Notes: generated by a model not told the origin, from the letters alone. Positions 33,512 to 46,140 are shown, counted from the first letter of the stretch. The stretch: DNA of 64,000 nucleotides from Pseudomonas protegens CHA0 (GCF_000397205.1 NC_021237.1:3287001-3351000), one strand, 5' to 3'. Numbers and translations are program-made.

Positions 33512-33526
33512 TAAACACTGTTCGAA
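33512..33526. promoter_or_regulatory. PsrA-box-like site ahead of the TetR gene (autoregulatory)
   Basis: TAAACACTGTTCGAA lies 37 bases before the TetR start. It has 12 of 15 bases in common with the site at 33321. The position suggests that the regulator controls its own promoter. Confidence 0.6.
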
Positions 33527-33562
33527 CGGTCAGTTTTTCATCCCAGCAAAGGTTAGTCCTCC

Positions 33563-34306
33563 ATGGTCGCCAAGAAACTCAGTGCCCCCAATGTCACCAA
33601 GACCCGACTGCTGGAAGCGACCGAGGCATTATTTATCAAGTACGGCTACGACGCGGTGCTGCTGCGCCAGATCACCGAGCGGGCCAAGGTCAACCTGGCG
33701 GCGGTGAACTACCACTTCGGCGACAAGGATTCGCTGATGAAGGCCCTGTTGATGCAGCGCCTGGGGCCACTCAATGATCAGCGCCTGGAACTGCTGGCCA
33801 AGTGCGAGGAACAGGCCGAGGGCCCGCTGGACTGCGAAACCCTGCTGGGGGTGCTGTTCGCCCCGGCCATGGGCCTCGAGCGCAGCGACGAGAGTGGCGG
33901 CGTGGAAGGGCGCTCGTTCATCCGCTTCCTTGGCCGGGTCTACAGCGATACTTCGCCCTTTATCCAGGAATACCTCAAGGAGCATTACCAGCCGGTGTTC
34001 GAGCGCTTCTTCAAGGCCTTTGCCCTGGCTTTGCCGGACCTGCCGCGCAACGAGCTGGGGGTGCGCCTGCAATTTGCCCTCAAGGCTATTTCCGGCGTCA
34101 TGGCCGGCACCGAGCTGCGCCTGCTGATGCAGGCTATGAGCCTTGGACGCCCGGCCACCGATGCTGAAGTCATGGCCAAGCTCATCAGCCTGGTGTCGGC
34201 GGCGATTCGCGCCCCCATGCAGGACCCCGATTCCGAGCAGGCCCTGGAGAAAGTCCTCGATACCCAGCGCCTGATCCGTCAGCAATCCCATTCCCTGGCC
34301 GGCTGA
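33563..34306 (+). CDS. PsrA-like TetR-family regulator
   Basis: A 247-residue TetR regulator. Its recognition-helix region, KVNLAAVNYHFGDKDSL, agrees with that of PsrA (VNLAAVNYHFG), the fatty-acid-responsive regulator of Pseudomonas, and the long C-terminal domain belongs to the same TetR_C group. It is somewhat longer than PsrA (about 230), with a C-terminal tail DTQRLIRQQSHSLAG. AAAGG lies about 12 bases ahead of the ATG. It is divergent from the exporter operon and two PsrA-box-like sites lie in between; three similar sites precede the BVMO, alkB and beta-oxidation genes. A long-chain acyl-CoA or fatty acid is the likely inducer. It is a paralogue of PsrA, not PsrA itself, on the basis of context. 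Confidence 0.8.
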   Translation: MVAKKLSAPNVTKTRLLEATEALFIKYGYDAVLLRQITERAKVNLAAVNYHFGDKDSLMKALLMQRLGPLNDQRLELLAKCEEQAEGPLDCETLLGVLFAPAMGLERSDESGGVEGRSFIRFLGRVYSDTSPFIQEYLKEHYQPVFERFFKAFALALPDLPRNELGVRLQFALKAISGVMAGTELRLLMQAMSLGRPATDAEVMAKLISLVSAAIRAPMQDPDSEQALEKVLDTQRLIRQQSHSLAG

Positions 34307-34428
34307 TTCCCGGCTGAGCCGCCCGGCCCCGACAGCGCAGCAGGATCATTCGGAGCGTCAATGATTCTCGGGGCAGGTGCCCACATCTGCTAGGTTCTGC
34401 TCCTTGCATCTGCCTTGGAGCATTCGCC

Positions 34429-35376
34429 ATGAGTTCCTCCCAACAGCATGTTCTGGCCGTCAACGGCATCGAGCTCAGTGTGCGGGTCAGCGGCCCGGAA
34501 CACGGGCAGCCGGTATGGCTGCTGCACGGTTTTCCCGAGTGCTGGCATTCCTGGCGCCATCAAGTGCCGGCCCTGGTGGCAGCGGGGTTCCGGGTGTTCG
34601 TCCCGGAAATGCGTGGCTATGGCCGCAGCTCGGCTCCCGAGGCGGTGCAGGCCTACGACCTGCTGACCCTGTGCGCCGATATCCAGCAGGCCATGCACGC
34701 CTTCGGCCAGCAGCGGGTGTGCATCGTCGGCCACGACTGGGGCGCCCCCGTGGCCTGGCACCTGGCGCTGCTGGAGCCGCAGCGGGTGGCGGCGCTGGTG
34801 ACCCTGTCGGTGCCCTTTGCCGGGCGGCCGAAACGCCCGGCCAGCGAGATCATGCGCCAGGTGCACGGCGAGCATTTCAACTACATCCTCTACTTCCAGC
34901 AGCCGGGAGTGGCCGAGGCGGAACTGGACGCCGATATAGACGCCAGCCTGCGCCTGTTCATGGGCAATGTCGGTGCATTGCTGCAACCCAAGCCGGCCGA
35001 TGCCCGCTTGTTCGACGGGGTGACGGTGCCCGCAGGGTTGCCGCAGTGGTGCAGCGAGGAGGATTTCCAGGCCTATCGCCAGACCTTTGCCGGGCGCGGC
35101 TTTCGCGGTGCCCTGAACTGGTACCGCAATTTCGAGCGGACCTGGAAGCGCACCGAGTTCCTGGCCGATGCCCAGGTCCAGCAACCGACCTTGTTCCTGC
35201 TGGGCGACCAGGACCCGGTGGGTGTACTGGAAGCCCATACCCTCAAGCGCATGCCGGGCAAGGTGGCGGACCTTGAGCAGCACCTGCTGGCGGACTGCGG
35301 GCACTGGATCCAGAACGAACGGCCGCAGCAGGTCAATGCCCTGTTGCTGGATTTCCTGCAGCGCCGGTTCACCTAG
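34429..35376 (+). CDS. Epoxide-hydrolase-like alpha/beta hydrolase
   Basis: A 315-residue alpha/beta hydrolase of the soluble epoxide hydrolase group. The oxyanion motif HGFPE (with the following CWHSWRHQ), the nucleophile aspartate in IVGHDWGAPVAWHL, and the histidine in DCGHWIQNERP are all present; a tyrosine that would activate the epoxide may be in FNYILYFQQPG. TTGGAG precedes the ATG. Enzymes of this kind open epoxides, and some act as haloacetate dehalogenases. The gene lies next to the hydrocarbon regulator; AlkB can make epoxides from alkenes, so removal of these is a possible job. It ends at a REP pair. Confidence 0.8.
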   Translation: MSSSQQHVLAVNGIELSVRVSGPEHGQPVWLLHGFPECWHSWRHQVPALVAAGFRVFVPEMRGYGRSSAPEAVQAYDLLTLCADIQQAMHAFGQQRVCIVGHDWGAPVAWHLALLEPQRVAALVTLSVPFAGRPKRPASEIMRQVHGEHFNYILYFQQPGVAEAELDADIDASLRLFMGNVGALLQPKPADARLFDGVTVPAGLPQWCSEEDFQAYRQTFAGRGFRGALNWYRNFERTWKRTEFLADAQVQQPTLFLLGDQDPVGVLEAHTLKRMPGKVADLEQHLLADCGHWIQNERPQQVNALLLDFLQRRFT

Positions 35377-35391
35377 GGAACCCGCCGCCCC

Positions 35392-35463
35392 GCAGGAGCT
35401 GGCGTGCCAGCGAACACGCCAGCAGGTGCGGCGCAAGGTGTTCGCCGGCAAGCCGGATGCTAC
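35392..35463. repeat. Diverged REP pair between convergent genes
   Basis: gcaggagctggcgtgccagcg and the mirror cgccggcaagccggatgctac. It sits between the converging epoxide-hydrolase-like and polyamine-oxidase-like genes. Both halves carry changes from the standard form. Confidence 0.75.
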
Positions 35464-35494
35464 GAGGCCGGGTGGTGCCAGCGAAGGGGGCCGA

Positions 35495-39299
<3,805 letters not shown>

Positions 39300-39462
39300 A
39301 AAGACCTCGATGATTGGTTTTATCTGCTCCGAGGTGAGCGGGAGTATCCCGGCAAGGCTTCCCCTGCGGCGCATTGGCGACTATCTTGGGCGAGCCTTGT
39401 TGTTCCATCTATCCACTTTAAGCAGAACCAAAACGCACCAAACGAGTGCGTAAGGTCCCCCG

Positions 39463-40377
39463 ATGACAGCGTCCAATCCGCTTCAGGTCCAAGCGTTCAA
39501 CACCTTCGATGTCGCCGATCAGATCCGTGCCACCCCGGGTTGGGTCCAGCATTACCAGCAGATGTCCCCTGGCCATTTCAACGGCCTGGTGCGCTACCTG
39601 GACCTGCAGGGCGTGGAGATCTACGAGGAATGCATGAATACCCGGGTCGAGCAGAATTTCAGTGCCCCCCAAGGCGCCCTGGCGTTCTGTTTCGACCGCA
39701 GCGACAACGCGCTGTACGTGCTCAATGGCGAGAGCCGCAATATCTGGATCACCCCGGAGAACTACCAGGAAGTGGCGGTGGTGTTCGGCCCCGAGTTCGT
39801 CCGCGGCCACGGCCTGGGTGTGGAGCGCCTCGACGGGCTGTTCATGGCGCCCCTCAACAGCCAGCAGAACGCCTTGTTCTGCCGCTGGCTGAGTTCGACC
39901 CTGACCCGCCTGTCCCAGACCCTCGACCCGCCCAGCCGCGAAGCCCTGACCCAGCAACTCCTGGAGGACTGCCTGTACATCCTCGACAACGCCTGCGTGC
40001 GCCTGGACCGCGGCGGCCTGCAACGGCGCAGCGAGGAGCGGGGGATCATGCAACGGGTAGCGCAGTGGGCCGCCGACGTGCCCGAGGAAACCCTCAACCT
40101 GCTGGAGCTGTCCCAGGTAGCCGGAGTGTCCCTGCGCCAGTTGCAGAGTGCGTTCAAGGCCTTTACCGGGATGGCCCCCAGCCAATGGCTGCGCCTGCGT
40201 CGGCTCAACAGCGCGCACCGCGAACTGCTCAGCCGAGGGTCGACTGAGACCACGGTGGCCGAGGTGGCGATGCACTGGTCGTTCTGGCACCTGGGGCGGT
40301 TTTCCAGCAGTTACCGGGCGCTGTTCAAGGAGCTGCCGAGCCAGACCTTGAAACGCAGTGCCGTGGCGCGTCGCTAG
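39463..40377 (+). CDS. AraC-family transcriptional regulator
   Basis: A 304-residue regulator. The C-terminal two helix-turn-helix units are LLELSQVAGVSLRQLQSAFK and TTVAEVAMHWSFWHLGRFSS, ending with YRALFKELPSQTLKR; this matches the AraC signature. The N-terminal part (about 1-180) is a sensory domain of unknown ligand; it resembles the N-domain found in AraC proteins next to amine-catabolism genes (EutR-like). Being divergent from the polyamine operon with a 163-base shared region, it probably controls that operon and responds to an amine. It is not certain which. Confidence 0.8.
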   Translation: MTASNPLQVQAFNTFDVADQIRATPGWVQHYQQMSPGHFNGLVRYLDLQGVEIYEECMNTRVEQNFSAPQGALAFCFDRSDNALYVLNGESRNIWITPENYQEVAVVFGPEFVRGHGLGVERLDGLFMAPLNSQQNALFCRWLSSTLTRLSQTLDPPSREALTQQLLEDCLYILDNACVRLDRGGLQRRSEERGIMQRVAQWAADVPEETLNLLELSQVAGVSLRQLQSAFKAFTGMAPSQWLRLRRLNSAHRELLSRGSTETTVAEVAMHWSFWHLGRFSSSYRALFKELPSQTLKRSAVARR

Positions 40378-40388
40378 GGCGTGCGCCC

Positions 40389-40407
40389 GGGCCTTGCGGG
40401 CAAGCCC
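40389..40407. terminator. Hairpin between convergent AraC and sensor-kinase genes
   Basis: GGGCCTTGC and GCAAGCCC pair with one bulge around a tiny loop. It lies just before the stop codon of the kinase gene on the opposite strand and after the AraC stop; it may serve both. There is no T-run. Confidence 0.35.
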
Positions 40408-43400
40408 TCAGTACACTTGCAATGACTGGTTGAGGTCGCGCAGGGCCTGATCCAGCCGGGCCACGGCGCTGGACAATTGCTGCTCCTGGGCCGCCTCGGC
40501 CACCAGCTCTTCCAGGCTGACGCACAGCTCCAGCAAACCTTGGGTATTGAGCAGGTAGGCCGTGCCCTTGAGCTTGTGGGCGATGGCTTTCAGGGCCTGG
40601 CGATTGCCACTGGCCAGGGCCTTGCTCAAGGCCTGCAGTTCCTCGTTGTTGCTGTTGATCACGTGCTCGGCCAGAGCGGCGTGGATGTCGCCGTTCAACG
40701 ACGGCACCGCGCTCTGCGCCTGGGGGGGCGTCAGGCTCAGCTTGGGGATCAGGCGGTTCAGCCCGGCAAGGCTGATCGGCTTGGTCAGGGCACTGTCCAT
40801 GCCCGAAGCCAGGCAGCGTTCCAGTTCCTCAAGCTGGGCGCTGGCGGTCAGGCCGATGATGGTGCAGGGGCGCACCCCCATCTGGCCCTCCATGCGCCGG
40901 ATCGCCTGGCTCATCTCATGGCCGCTCATCTGCGGCATGTTGCAGTCGGTGATGATGATATCCACGTCATGCTCCTGCCACATGGCCAGGCCTTCCAGGC
41001 CGTTGTAGGCGATCAGGGCCTCGTGTCCCAGGTAGTTGATCTGCTGGTTGAGCAGGTACTGGCTGGGCAGGTGGTCTTCGACGATCAACACGCACAGGGG
41101 CTGGTCGGTGCTGTTGAGCACCGCTTGTTCCGCGCTGTCGGTGGCGCTGCTGCGCTCGTCGGCAACGCGCTGAAAACAGGCCTTGAAGGTCATGCGGGTA
41201 CCTACGCCAAGTTCGCTCTGGACTTGCAGGCTGCCGTTCATCAACTGGGTCAGCGAATGACTGATGGACAGGCCCAGCCCCGACCCGGCGTTGGGGTTGC
41301 TGACCACGCTGTCGACCTCGAAGAACGGGGTGAAGATCTTCTGGATCTGCGAAGCCGGAATGCCCGGGCCGGTGTCGATCACTTCGACATGGAAGTCGAG
41401 AAAGTGTTGATCTTTCACCTGGCCCACGCAACGGATATGGATCTCGCCCTGTTCGGTGAACTTGATCGCGTTACTCAGCAGGTTGGAGATGATCTGCTTG
41501 AACTTCAGGCCATCGATCCACACTTGCGCGGTGGCCCAGGCATCGAACTGCAGGTGGATGTCCAGGTGCTTCTGGCGGGCCAGGCCATCGAAGACATTGG
41601 CCACCGATTCGATCAGGTCCTTGAGGCTGGCGGCTTCCGGGCGCAGGGTCAGGCGCCCGGATTCGATCCGCGAGATATCCAGGATATGGCCGATCAGCGC
41701 CAGCAGGTTCTGCGCCGACTCGTAGGCGATATGCACGGAACGGGTATTGAGTTCGCGGTCGTTGTCACGGGTCAGCACCAGCTCCAGCATGCCGACGATG
41801 GCGCTCAGGGGGGTACGGATCTCATGGCTCATGGTGGTCAGGAACACGGTCTTGCTGCGGCTGGCATGCTCGGCGGCTTCTTTGGCATCGCGCAACTGGT
41901 CGAGGATCAACTGGCGCTGCAGCAGGTCCAGGCGCTTGCGAATGATCCGTCGTCGCTGGCTCAGAATCCACCAGGCCGCCAGCATCAGCATCAGGCCCAG
42001 GCCGCCCAGGATTTTCCAGGTGAAGGCCGTCACACCTTTCCAGTAGCTGTCGTCGGTGCTGCCGCTGGCGCGCCAGCGACCCAGGACCTGCAGGTATTCC
42101 TGAGGGCTGATCTCGGCCATGGCCTGGTCGATGATGGCGATCAGTTGCTGCTGGCTTTGCGGTGCGGCGAAGGCGATCCGGGCTTCCTGGCCTTGCATCA
42201 TGCCGTGAATCTTCAGGCTGTTCTGGAGCCTGAAGGACAGGTAGTAGTTGGCCAGGTTGGCTGGTGCCAGGGTGAAGTCCGCCTTGCCTTGGCGCACCCG
42301 GTTGAGGGCCTCGGCAACGGTGGATGTCTGCTGGACCCATAGCCGTGGATAGCGCTCGCGCAGGTCCTCGCTCTGCAGGTAGCCGGAGGCGAGCGCCACG
42401 GAGCCGATGGAGTCGCGGTTCAGCGGTGCCAGGGGCGGTGCGTCGGTCTTGCGCACAATCACATAGGGCGTAGTGACGATGGGCCGGGTGTACAGGTAGG
42501 ACGCACGCCTGGGGTTGGCGCGGGCCAGTATGCTGAGGTCTGCACGGCCTTCGCGCAGGCGGGTGTCGACCTGCTTGAGCGAGCCGACCCGGGAGACCTC
42601 GAAGCGCAGCCCGCTCTTGCGTCGGATGAGGTCCAGAAGGTCCGAAGCGATGCCGTTGAACAGCCCGCGGCTGTTGAAAAACGCATAGGGCGCCAGGTCG
42701 TCGCTGATCACCAGCCGCACCGGCGGTGCATGCTCCAGCCAGAGACGCTGATCGGCGTCCAGGCGTTCGCGAAAACTGTTGGAGTCGCAGTTACCCGTAC
42801 CGCCCCACATCTGCAGCGCCGATATCACCTGGCAGCGCTTGATGCCGCCCAGGGCTCGCTCGAGCAACTGTTGCAGGTGGGTATTGTCACGGGCCACGGC
42901 AAACCCGACCCGGATTTCCGGCAACCGTGCACTGTGGCTGATCACCAACTGGTCGCTGAACAATTGGCTGGATAGATAGCCGGTAGACAGCGAGTCCCCC
43001 AGGTAGATGTCTGCGTCGCCATCGAGTACCGAGCCCATGGCGGCGCGGGGGGAATCGTACAGCTGGATCAGGCCCCGTCCACCGGTGCGCAGATAGAGCT
43101 CCAGGGCCATGCCGCGGGTGGCGGCGATCCGTGTCCTGGAGATGTTCGCGCGGTAGTCCCGCAGATCACCGCTCTCGGCATACAGGGCCAGTTCGGTGAC
43201 CGCGTAGCTTGGGCTCAGCCGGACCTGGTAATCCTCTGCTTCCACCTGGGTAGCGCTGTCTACCAGATCGACCTCGCCCCTGCGCAAGGCGTGATAGGCG
43301 GCATCCGTATTGGGGTAGGTGCGGACTTCCACGGGGATCGCCAGCTCGCGCTGCAAGGCCCCCAGATAGTCCGCTCCTATGCCTTCGAGTTCATGGCGCT

Positions 43401-43614
43401 GATTGATTTCCCGGTAGGGGGGCAGGTCGCCACTGACGATGCCGACCAACAGGGCCTCTTTGTTACGCAGCCAGGTCTGTTCATCGATGCTGGGGCGAAT
43501 ATCGAGGAAGTCCAGCGGCTGGCGGGCACGGATCTTCACCCTGTCCTGCGCGAATACCGGCAGGGCCAACCACAATATCAGTATGAAAAACAGCGGACGT
43601 GGCAGTAACCTCAC
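40408..43614 (-). CDS. EvgS/BvgS-like hybrid sensor histidine kinase
   Basis: A 1068-residue unorthodox kinase. A signal sequence (LFFILILWLALPVFA) is followed by two periplasmic SBP_bac_3 domains (about 50-275 and 300-520), a membrane segment near 525-548, a HisKA domain with MSHEIRTPLSAIVG (His near 597), an HATPase domain (NLLSNAIKFTE; DTGPGIP; GSGLGLSIS), a receiver with VLIVEDHLPSQ and TDCNMPQMSG (Asp near 890), and an HPt domain with HKLKGTAYLL (His near 1013). No PAS domain is evident between the membrane and HisKA, unlike BvgS. The start is a GTG. The response regulator gene precedes it by 10 bases. The periplasmic ligand is unknown. Confidence 0.9.
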   Translation of the reverse strand: MRLLPRPLFFILILWLALPVFAQDRVKIRARQPLDFLDIRPSIDEQTWLRNKEALLVGIVSGDLPPYREINQRHELEGIGADYLGALQRELAIPVEVRTYPNTDAAYHALRRGEVDLVDSATQVEAEDYQVRLSPSYAVTELALYAESGDLRDYRANISRTRIAATRGMALELYLRTGGRGLIQLYDSPRAAMGSVLDGDADIYLGDSLSTGYLSSQLFSDQLVISHSARLPEIRVGFAVARDNTHLQQLLERALGGIKRCQVISALQMWGGTGNCDSNSFRERLDADQRLWLEHAPPVRLVISDDLAPYAFFNSRGLFNGIASDLLDLIRRKSGLRFEVSRVGSLKQVDTRLREGRADLSILARANPRRASYLYTRPIVTTPYVIVRKTDAPPLAPLNRDSIGSVALASGYLQSEDLRERYPRLWVQQTSTVAEALNRVRQGKADFTLAPANLANYYLSFRLQNSLKIHGMMQGQEARIAFAAPQSQQQLIAIIDQAMAEISPQEYLQVLGRWRASGSTDDSYWKGVTAFTWKILGGLGLMLMLAAWWILSQRRRIIRKRLDLLQRQLILDQLRDAKEAAEHASRSKTVFLTTMSHEIRTPLSAIVGMLELVLTRDNDRELNTRSVHIAYESAQNLLALIGHILDISRIESGRLTLRPEAASLKDLIESVANVFDGLARQKHLDIHLQFDAWATAQVWIDGLKFKQIISNLLSNAIKFTEQGEIHIRCVGQVKDQHFLDFHVEVIDTGPGIPASQIQKIFTPFFEVDSVVSNPNAGSGLGLSISHSLTQLMNGSLQVQSELGVGTRMTFKACFQRVADERSSATDSAEQAVLNSTDQPLCVLIVEDHLPSQYLLNQQINYLGHEALIAYNGLEGLAMWQEHDVDIIITDCNMPQMSGHEMSQAIRRMEGQMGVRPCTIIGLTASAQLEELERCLASGMDSALTKPISLAGLNRLIPKLSLTPPQAQSAVPSLNGDIHAALAEHVINSNNEELQALSKALASGNRQALKAIAHKLKGTAYLLNTQGLLELCVSLEELVAEAAQEQQLSSAVARLDQALRDLNQSLQVY

Positions 43615-43624
43615 ATCAGGTTAC

Positions 43625-44251
43625 TCAGACCAGTTCGTTCTGCCTGGCGATGTTCACCAGATCCACCACCGAAGTGACCCCAAGCTTGCTCAAGATATTG
43701 ATCTTGTGGCCGCTGACGGTCTTGTTGCTCAGGTGCAGTTTCTCGGCGATCTCAAGATTGGTCAGACCCTCAGCGAGCAGCTTGAGGACTTCCAGTTCGC
43801 GATTGGTCAGCGCCGCCAGGACGTCGCTGCTGTGTTTGCCGCGGCCGCCATCGCTGAACGGCATCGACTTCTTTGGGAAGAAAACATAGCCCTCGACGAT
43901 AGTGTCCACTGCCTTGAGCAGTTTGGTCAGGGGTTCGTTCTTGCTCACGAAACCACTGGCTCCGGCCTGCAGGCAGCGCATGGCATAGGTGTCGACGGAC
44001 TGGGCGGTGAACACCAGCACCCGCACATCCAGGTTCGCCTGGGCGATGCGCTTGAGCACCGTAAGGCCGTCCATTTTCTCCAGGCTGACGTCCAGGATCA
44101 CGATGTCGGGCCTCAGCGACAGGATCATGTTCAGAGCGCTGATACCGTCGGCCGTTTCGCCAACAATGGTGTAGCCCTGGGTCTCCAGGGTTTTGCGAAT
44201 CGCCTCACAGACGACCGGGTGATCATCGACGATCAGTACACTTTTACTCAT
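43625..44251 (-). CDS. LuxR/NarL-type response regulator, partner of the hybrid kinase
   Basis: A 208-residue response regulator. The receiver has LIVDDHP (acid pair), VILDVSLEKMDG (phospho-Asp near 54), VFTAQS and GFVSKNEP (Lys). The output domain is a LuxR-type helix-turn-helix, LTNRELEVLKLLAEGLTNLE then SNKTVSGHKINILSKLGV. It has the EvgA/BvgA layout and is co-transcribed with the hybrid kinase gene 10 bases downstream. Target genes are unknown. A related system in Pseudomonas (Roc/Sad) controls fimbriae and biofilm, but that does not show the same role here. Confidence 0.88.
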   Translation of the reverse strand: MSKSVLIVDDHPVVCEAIRKTLETQGYTIVGETADGISALNMILSLRPDIVILDVSLEKMDGLTVLKRIAQANLDVRVLVFTAQSVDTYAMRCLQAGASGFVSKNEPLTKLLKAVDTIVEGYVFFPKKSMPFSDGGRGKHSSDVLAALTNRELEVLKLLAEGLTNLEIAEKLHLSNKTVSGHKINILSKLGVTSVVDLVNIARQNELV

Positions 44252-44686
44252 GCCAGGTTATCCAGAATCAAAATATCTAGGTAATTAAGTGAGCCAATAA
44301 CGGTCAGCGCCTTGATGAAATCTGAGGCTGGTTGAGAATTTTCTCTGACCTAGGGCGGATTTGCGGAAAGTTCAAATAAGAAAATGATGCCGAATAAGCC
44401 CTTCAGGGTCATCAGAATGTCACTGGCAGGCTAGCAGGAAGCAACCTGAGTACTGCCAAGAAAATTCCTGTTTTCGAATCCATTGCTTCGGGTTGACGGG
44501 CTCTTGGCGCCGATCTCGATTGGGTAAATGCAATTCAAGACTATTCCTAAAGCCCATCCACAACGCAGAGCCTATCTTGCCCTGTCATTCAGCCAGGCAC
44601 AGGGCGAGCCTGAGTGGCGGGCGGCATTCTAGTGCACTGTGCCAGCAGTGTGATGGCCAACTATTTTCCTGAGGTCGAACCAAGCG
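44252..44686. other. Divergent intergenic region without recognised features
   Basis: A 435-base spacer between two divergently read regulator genes. It must carry both promoters. It is richer in A and T than its surroundings, but no convincing promoter pair, riboswitch or small ORF was found by eye. Confidence 0.5.
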
Positions 44687-45112
44687 ATGTTGAAGTTAAG
44701 GGTAGGGGTACTGGAGCAACATAATATTGTCCGCCACGGCCTGTTCAAGCATCTGTCCGGGCAGTCGGTTCTGTGCCTGAGCGAGTTCTTCAATTTCGCC
44801 GACATGTTGGAGGCCCTGGAACAAAACCAACTGGACGTGCTGATGATCGGCCACCTGATGGATCGCGACCCGGTTCATCTGGTACGAAACTTGATCACCC
44901 GCTACCCCAATCTGAAAATTCTCGTGCTGCTGAACCGTCCCGACCCTGTAATTGCCTCGCAGCTACAGGCCGTGGGCGCGCATGGGGTGATGGCCAAGAC
45001 GCAATCTTTGCCGGACTACGCTGATGCGCTGCGAAGCCTGGCCCGTGGCGAGCGCTATGCCATGCTCAGCGATGGCCGGGCAAGCATGGAAAAGCCACTC
45101 TACGACGCCTAG
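44687..45112 (+). CDS. Degenerate receiver-domain protein without output domain
   Basis: A 141-residue protein with the length and pattern of a lone response-regulator receiver: VGVLEQHNIVRHGLFKHL at the start, LKILVLLNRPDP in the middle and GAHGVMAKTQSLPDY near the end, the last with the conserved Lys. The acid pair is reduced to Glu-Gln (LEQH), and the phospho-acceptor position in LDVLMIGHLMD has no aspartate where it should be. There is no helix-turn-helix. GAGG lies upstream of the ATG at 44687. It cannot be phosphorylated in the usual way, and may act by binding a partner such as one of the two LuxR-type regulators next to it. Confidence 0.7.
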   Translation: MLKLRVGVLEQHNIVRHGLFKHLSGQSVLCLSEFFNFADMLEALEQNQLDVLMIGHLMDRDPVHLVRNLITRYPNLKILVLLNRPDPVIASQLQAVGAHGVMAKTQSLPDYADALRSLARGERYAMLSDGRASMEKPLYDA

Positions 45113-45334
45113 CCGAACAGGCCGCGTCGCCCTCGATTCAAGATTTTCTTTGGAAAACTTCAAGACGTTTCTTGTTATGGCGAGGCGGCCGGCGCTCTAG
45201 AGTACCCGGCACTGGTGACCTGAAAGACTGTCGCAAGGCCGTGACGGTCGGTGGGCCAGGACCACTCGGACTAGAGGCTTGAGAGGATGGAATATCCAGT
45301 TCTGAAGACCACCATCGAACGTTCTGGAGGCGCT

Positions 45335-46090
45335 ATGTCACTTGTCGTTAACAAGCCCTTGCGCATCGCAGTGCTGGACGATCACGCATTGATTCGCATG
45401 GCAATGCAGCTACAGCTGCAGAGCGTGGCGGATTTCCAGCTGGTGGGTTTGTATGCCAGCAGCGGCGAGCTGATCTCGGCTCTGCGTGATACCGAACTGG
45501 ACCTGCTGGTGCTCGATTACCAGCTGCAGGAATGCGACCTGGATGGCCTGCGCCTGATCCGCCTGTTGCGCAATAAATACCCGCACTTGCTGATCCTGGT
45601 GTCCTCAGCCACCGAGACGCCGTTTTTCGTCAAGCAGATCATCGATATCGGAGCCAATGGCTTTCTCGGCAAATCACAATCCCTGGACGACCTGATTCCG
45701 GCCATCCGCACGGTAGCCAGCAAGCGGCTCTATCTGTCGCCGTTGCTGGCTTTCGCCGTGCAGCACCCGCCAATCGGCCCCGCCGCCGAGCCGGGCAGCC
45801 CGCCATTGACCAGCCTTGAGACCCTGTCCCCCAAGGAGAACGAAGTCTTGCGCTGCTTTCTGGATGGCCTGCGGATCTCGCAGATCGCCAGCAAGTTTTC
45901 CCGCAGCATCAAGACCATCAGCGGGCAGAAGCAGGCCGCGTTCAGAAAGCTGGGGATCCGCACCGACGCCGAGCTGTTCAAGGTGCAGCGCAAGCTGGAC
46001 CTGCATATTGCTTCCCGCGAGCCGGCAGAGGACGCCTTTCATGATGAGGCCAGCGAGCCGACGCTGCCGCCGACCCGCAGCACCATCTAG
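45335..46090 (+). CDS. LuxR-type response regulator, RcsB-like
   Basis: A 251-residue regulator. The ATG at 45335 (MSLVVNKPLRIAVLDDHAL) follows TGGAGG; an in-frame ATG at 45287 has no such site. The receiver is complete: LDDH, LLVLDYQLQECDLDG (phospho-Asp), LVSSATE and GFLGKSQS. The helix-turn-helix LSPKENEVLRCFLDGLRISQ with SRSIKTISGQKQAAFRKLGI resembles RcsB. An acidic tail of about 25 residues (REPAEDAFHDEASEPT) follows. No kinase gene is adjacent on this strand; the hybrid kinase encoded at 40.4-43.6 kb is a candidate partner. Confidence 0.82.
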   Translation: MSLVVNKPLRIAVLDDHALIRMAMQLQLQSVADFQLVGLYASSGELISALRDTELDLLVLDYQLQECDLDGLRLIRLLRNKYPHLLILVSSATETPFFVKQIIDIGANGFLGKSQSLDDLIPAIRTVASKRLYLSPLLAFAVQHPPIGPAAEPGSPPLTSLETLSPKENEVLRCFLDGLRISQIASKFSRSIKTISGQKQAAFRKLGIRTDAELFKVQRKLDLHIASREPAEDAFHDEASEPTLPPTRSTI

Positions 46091-46140
46091 AGCGGCAGTG
46101 ACAGGCGTGAGCACTGATGCTCGTTTCCAGGCCTTGAGCT

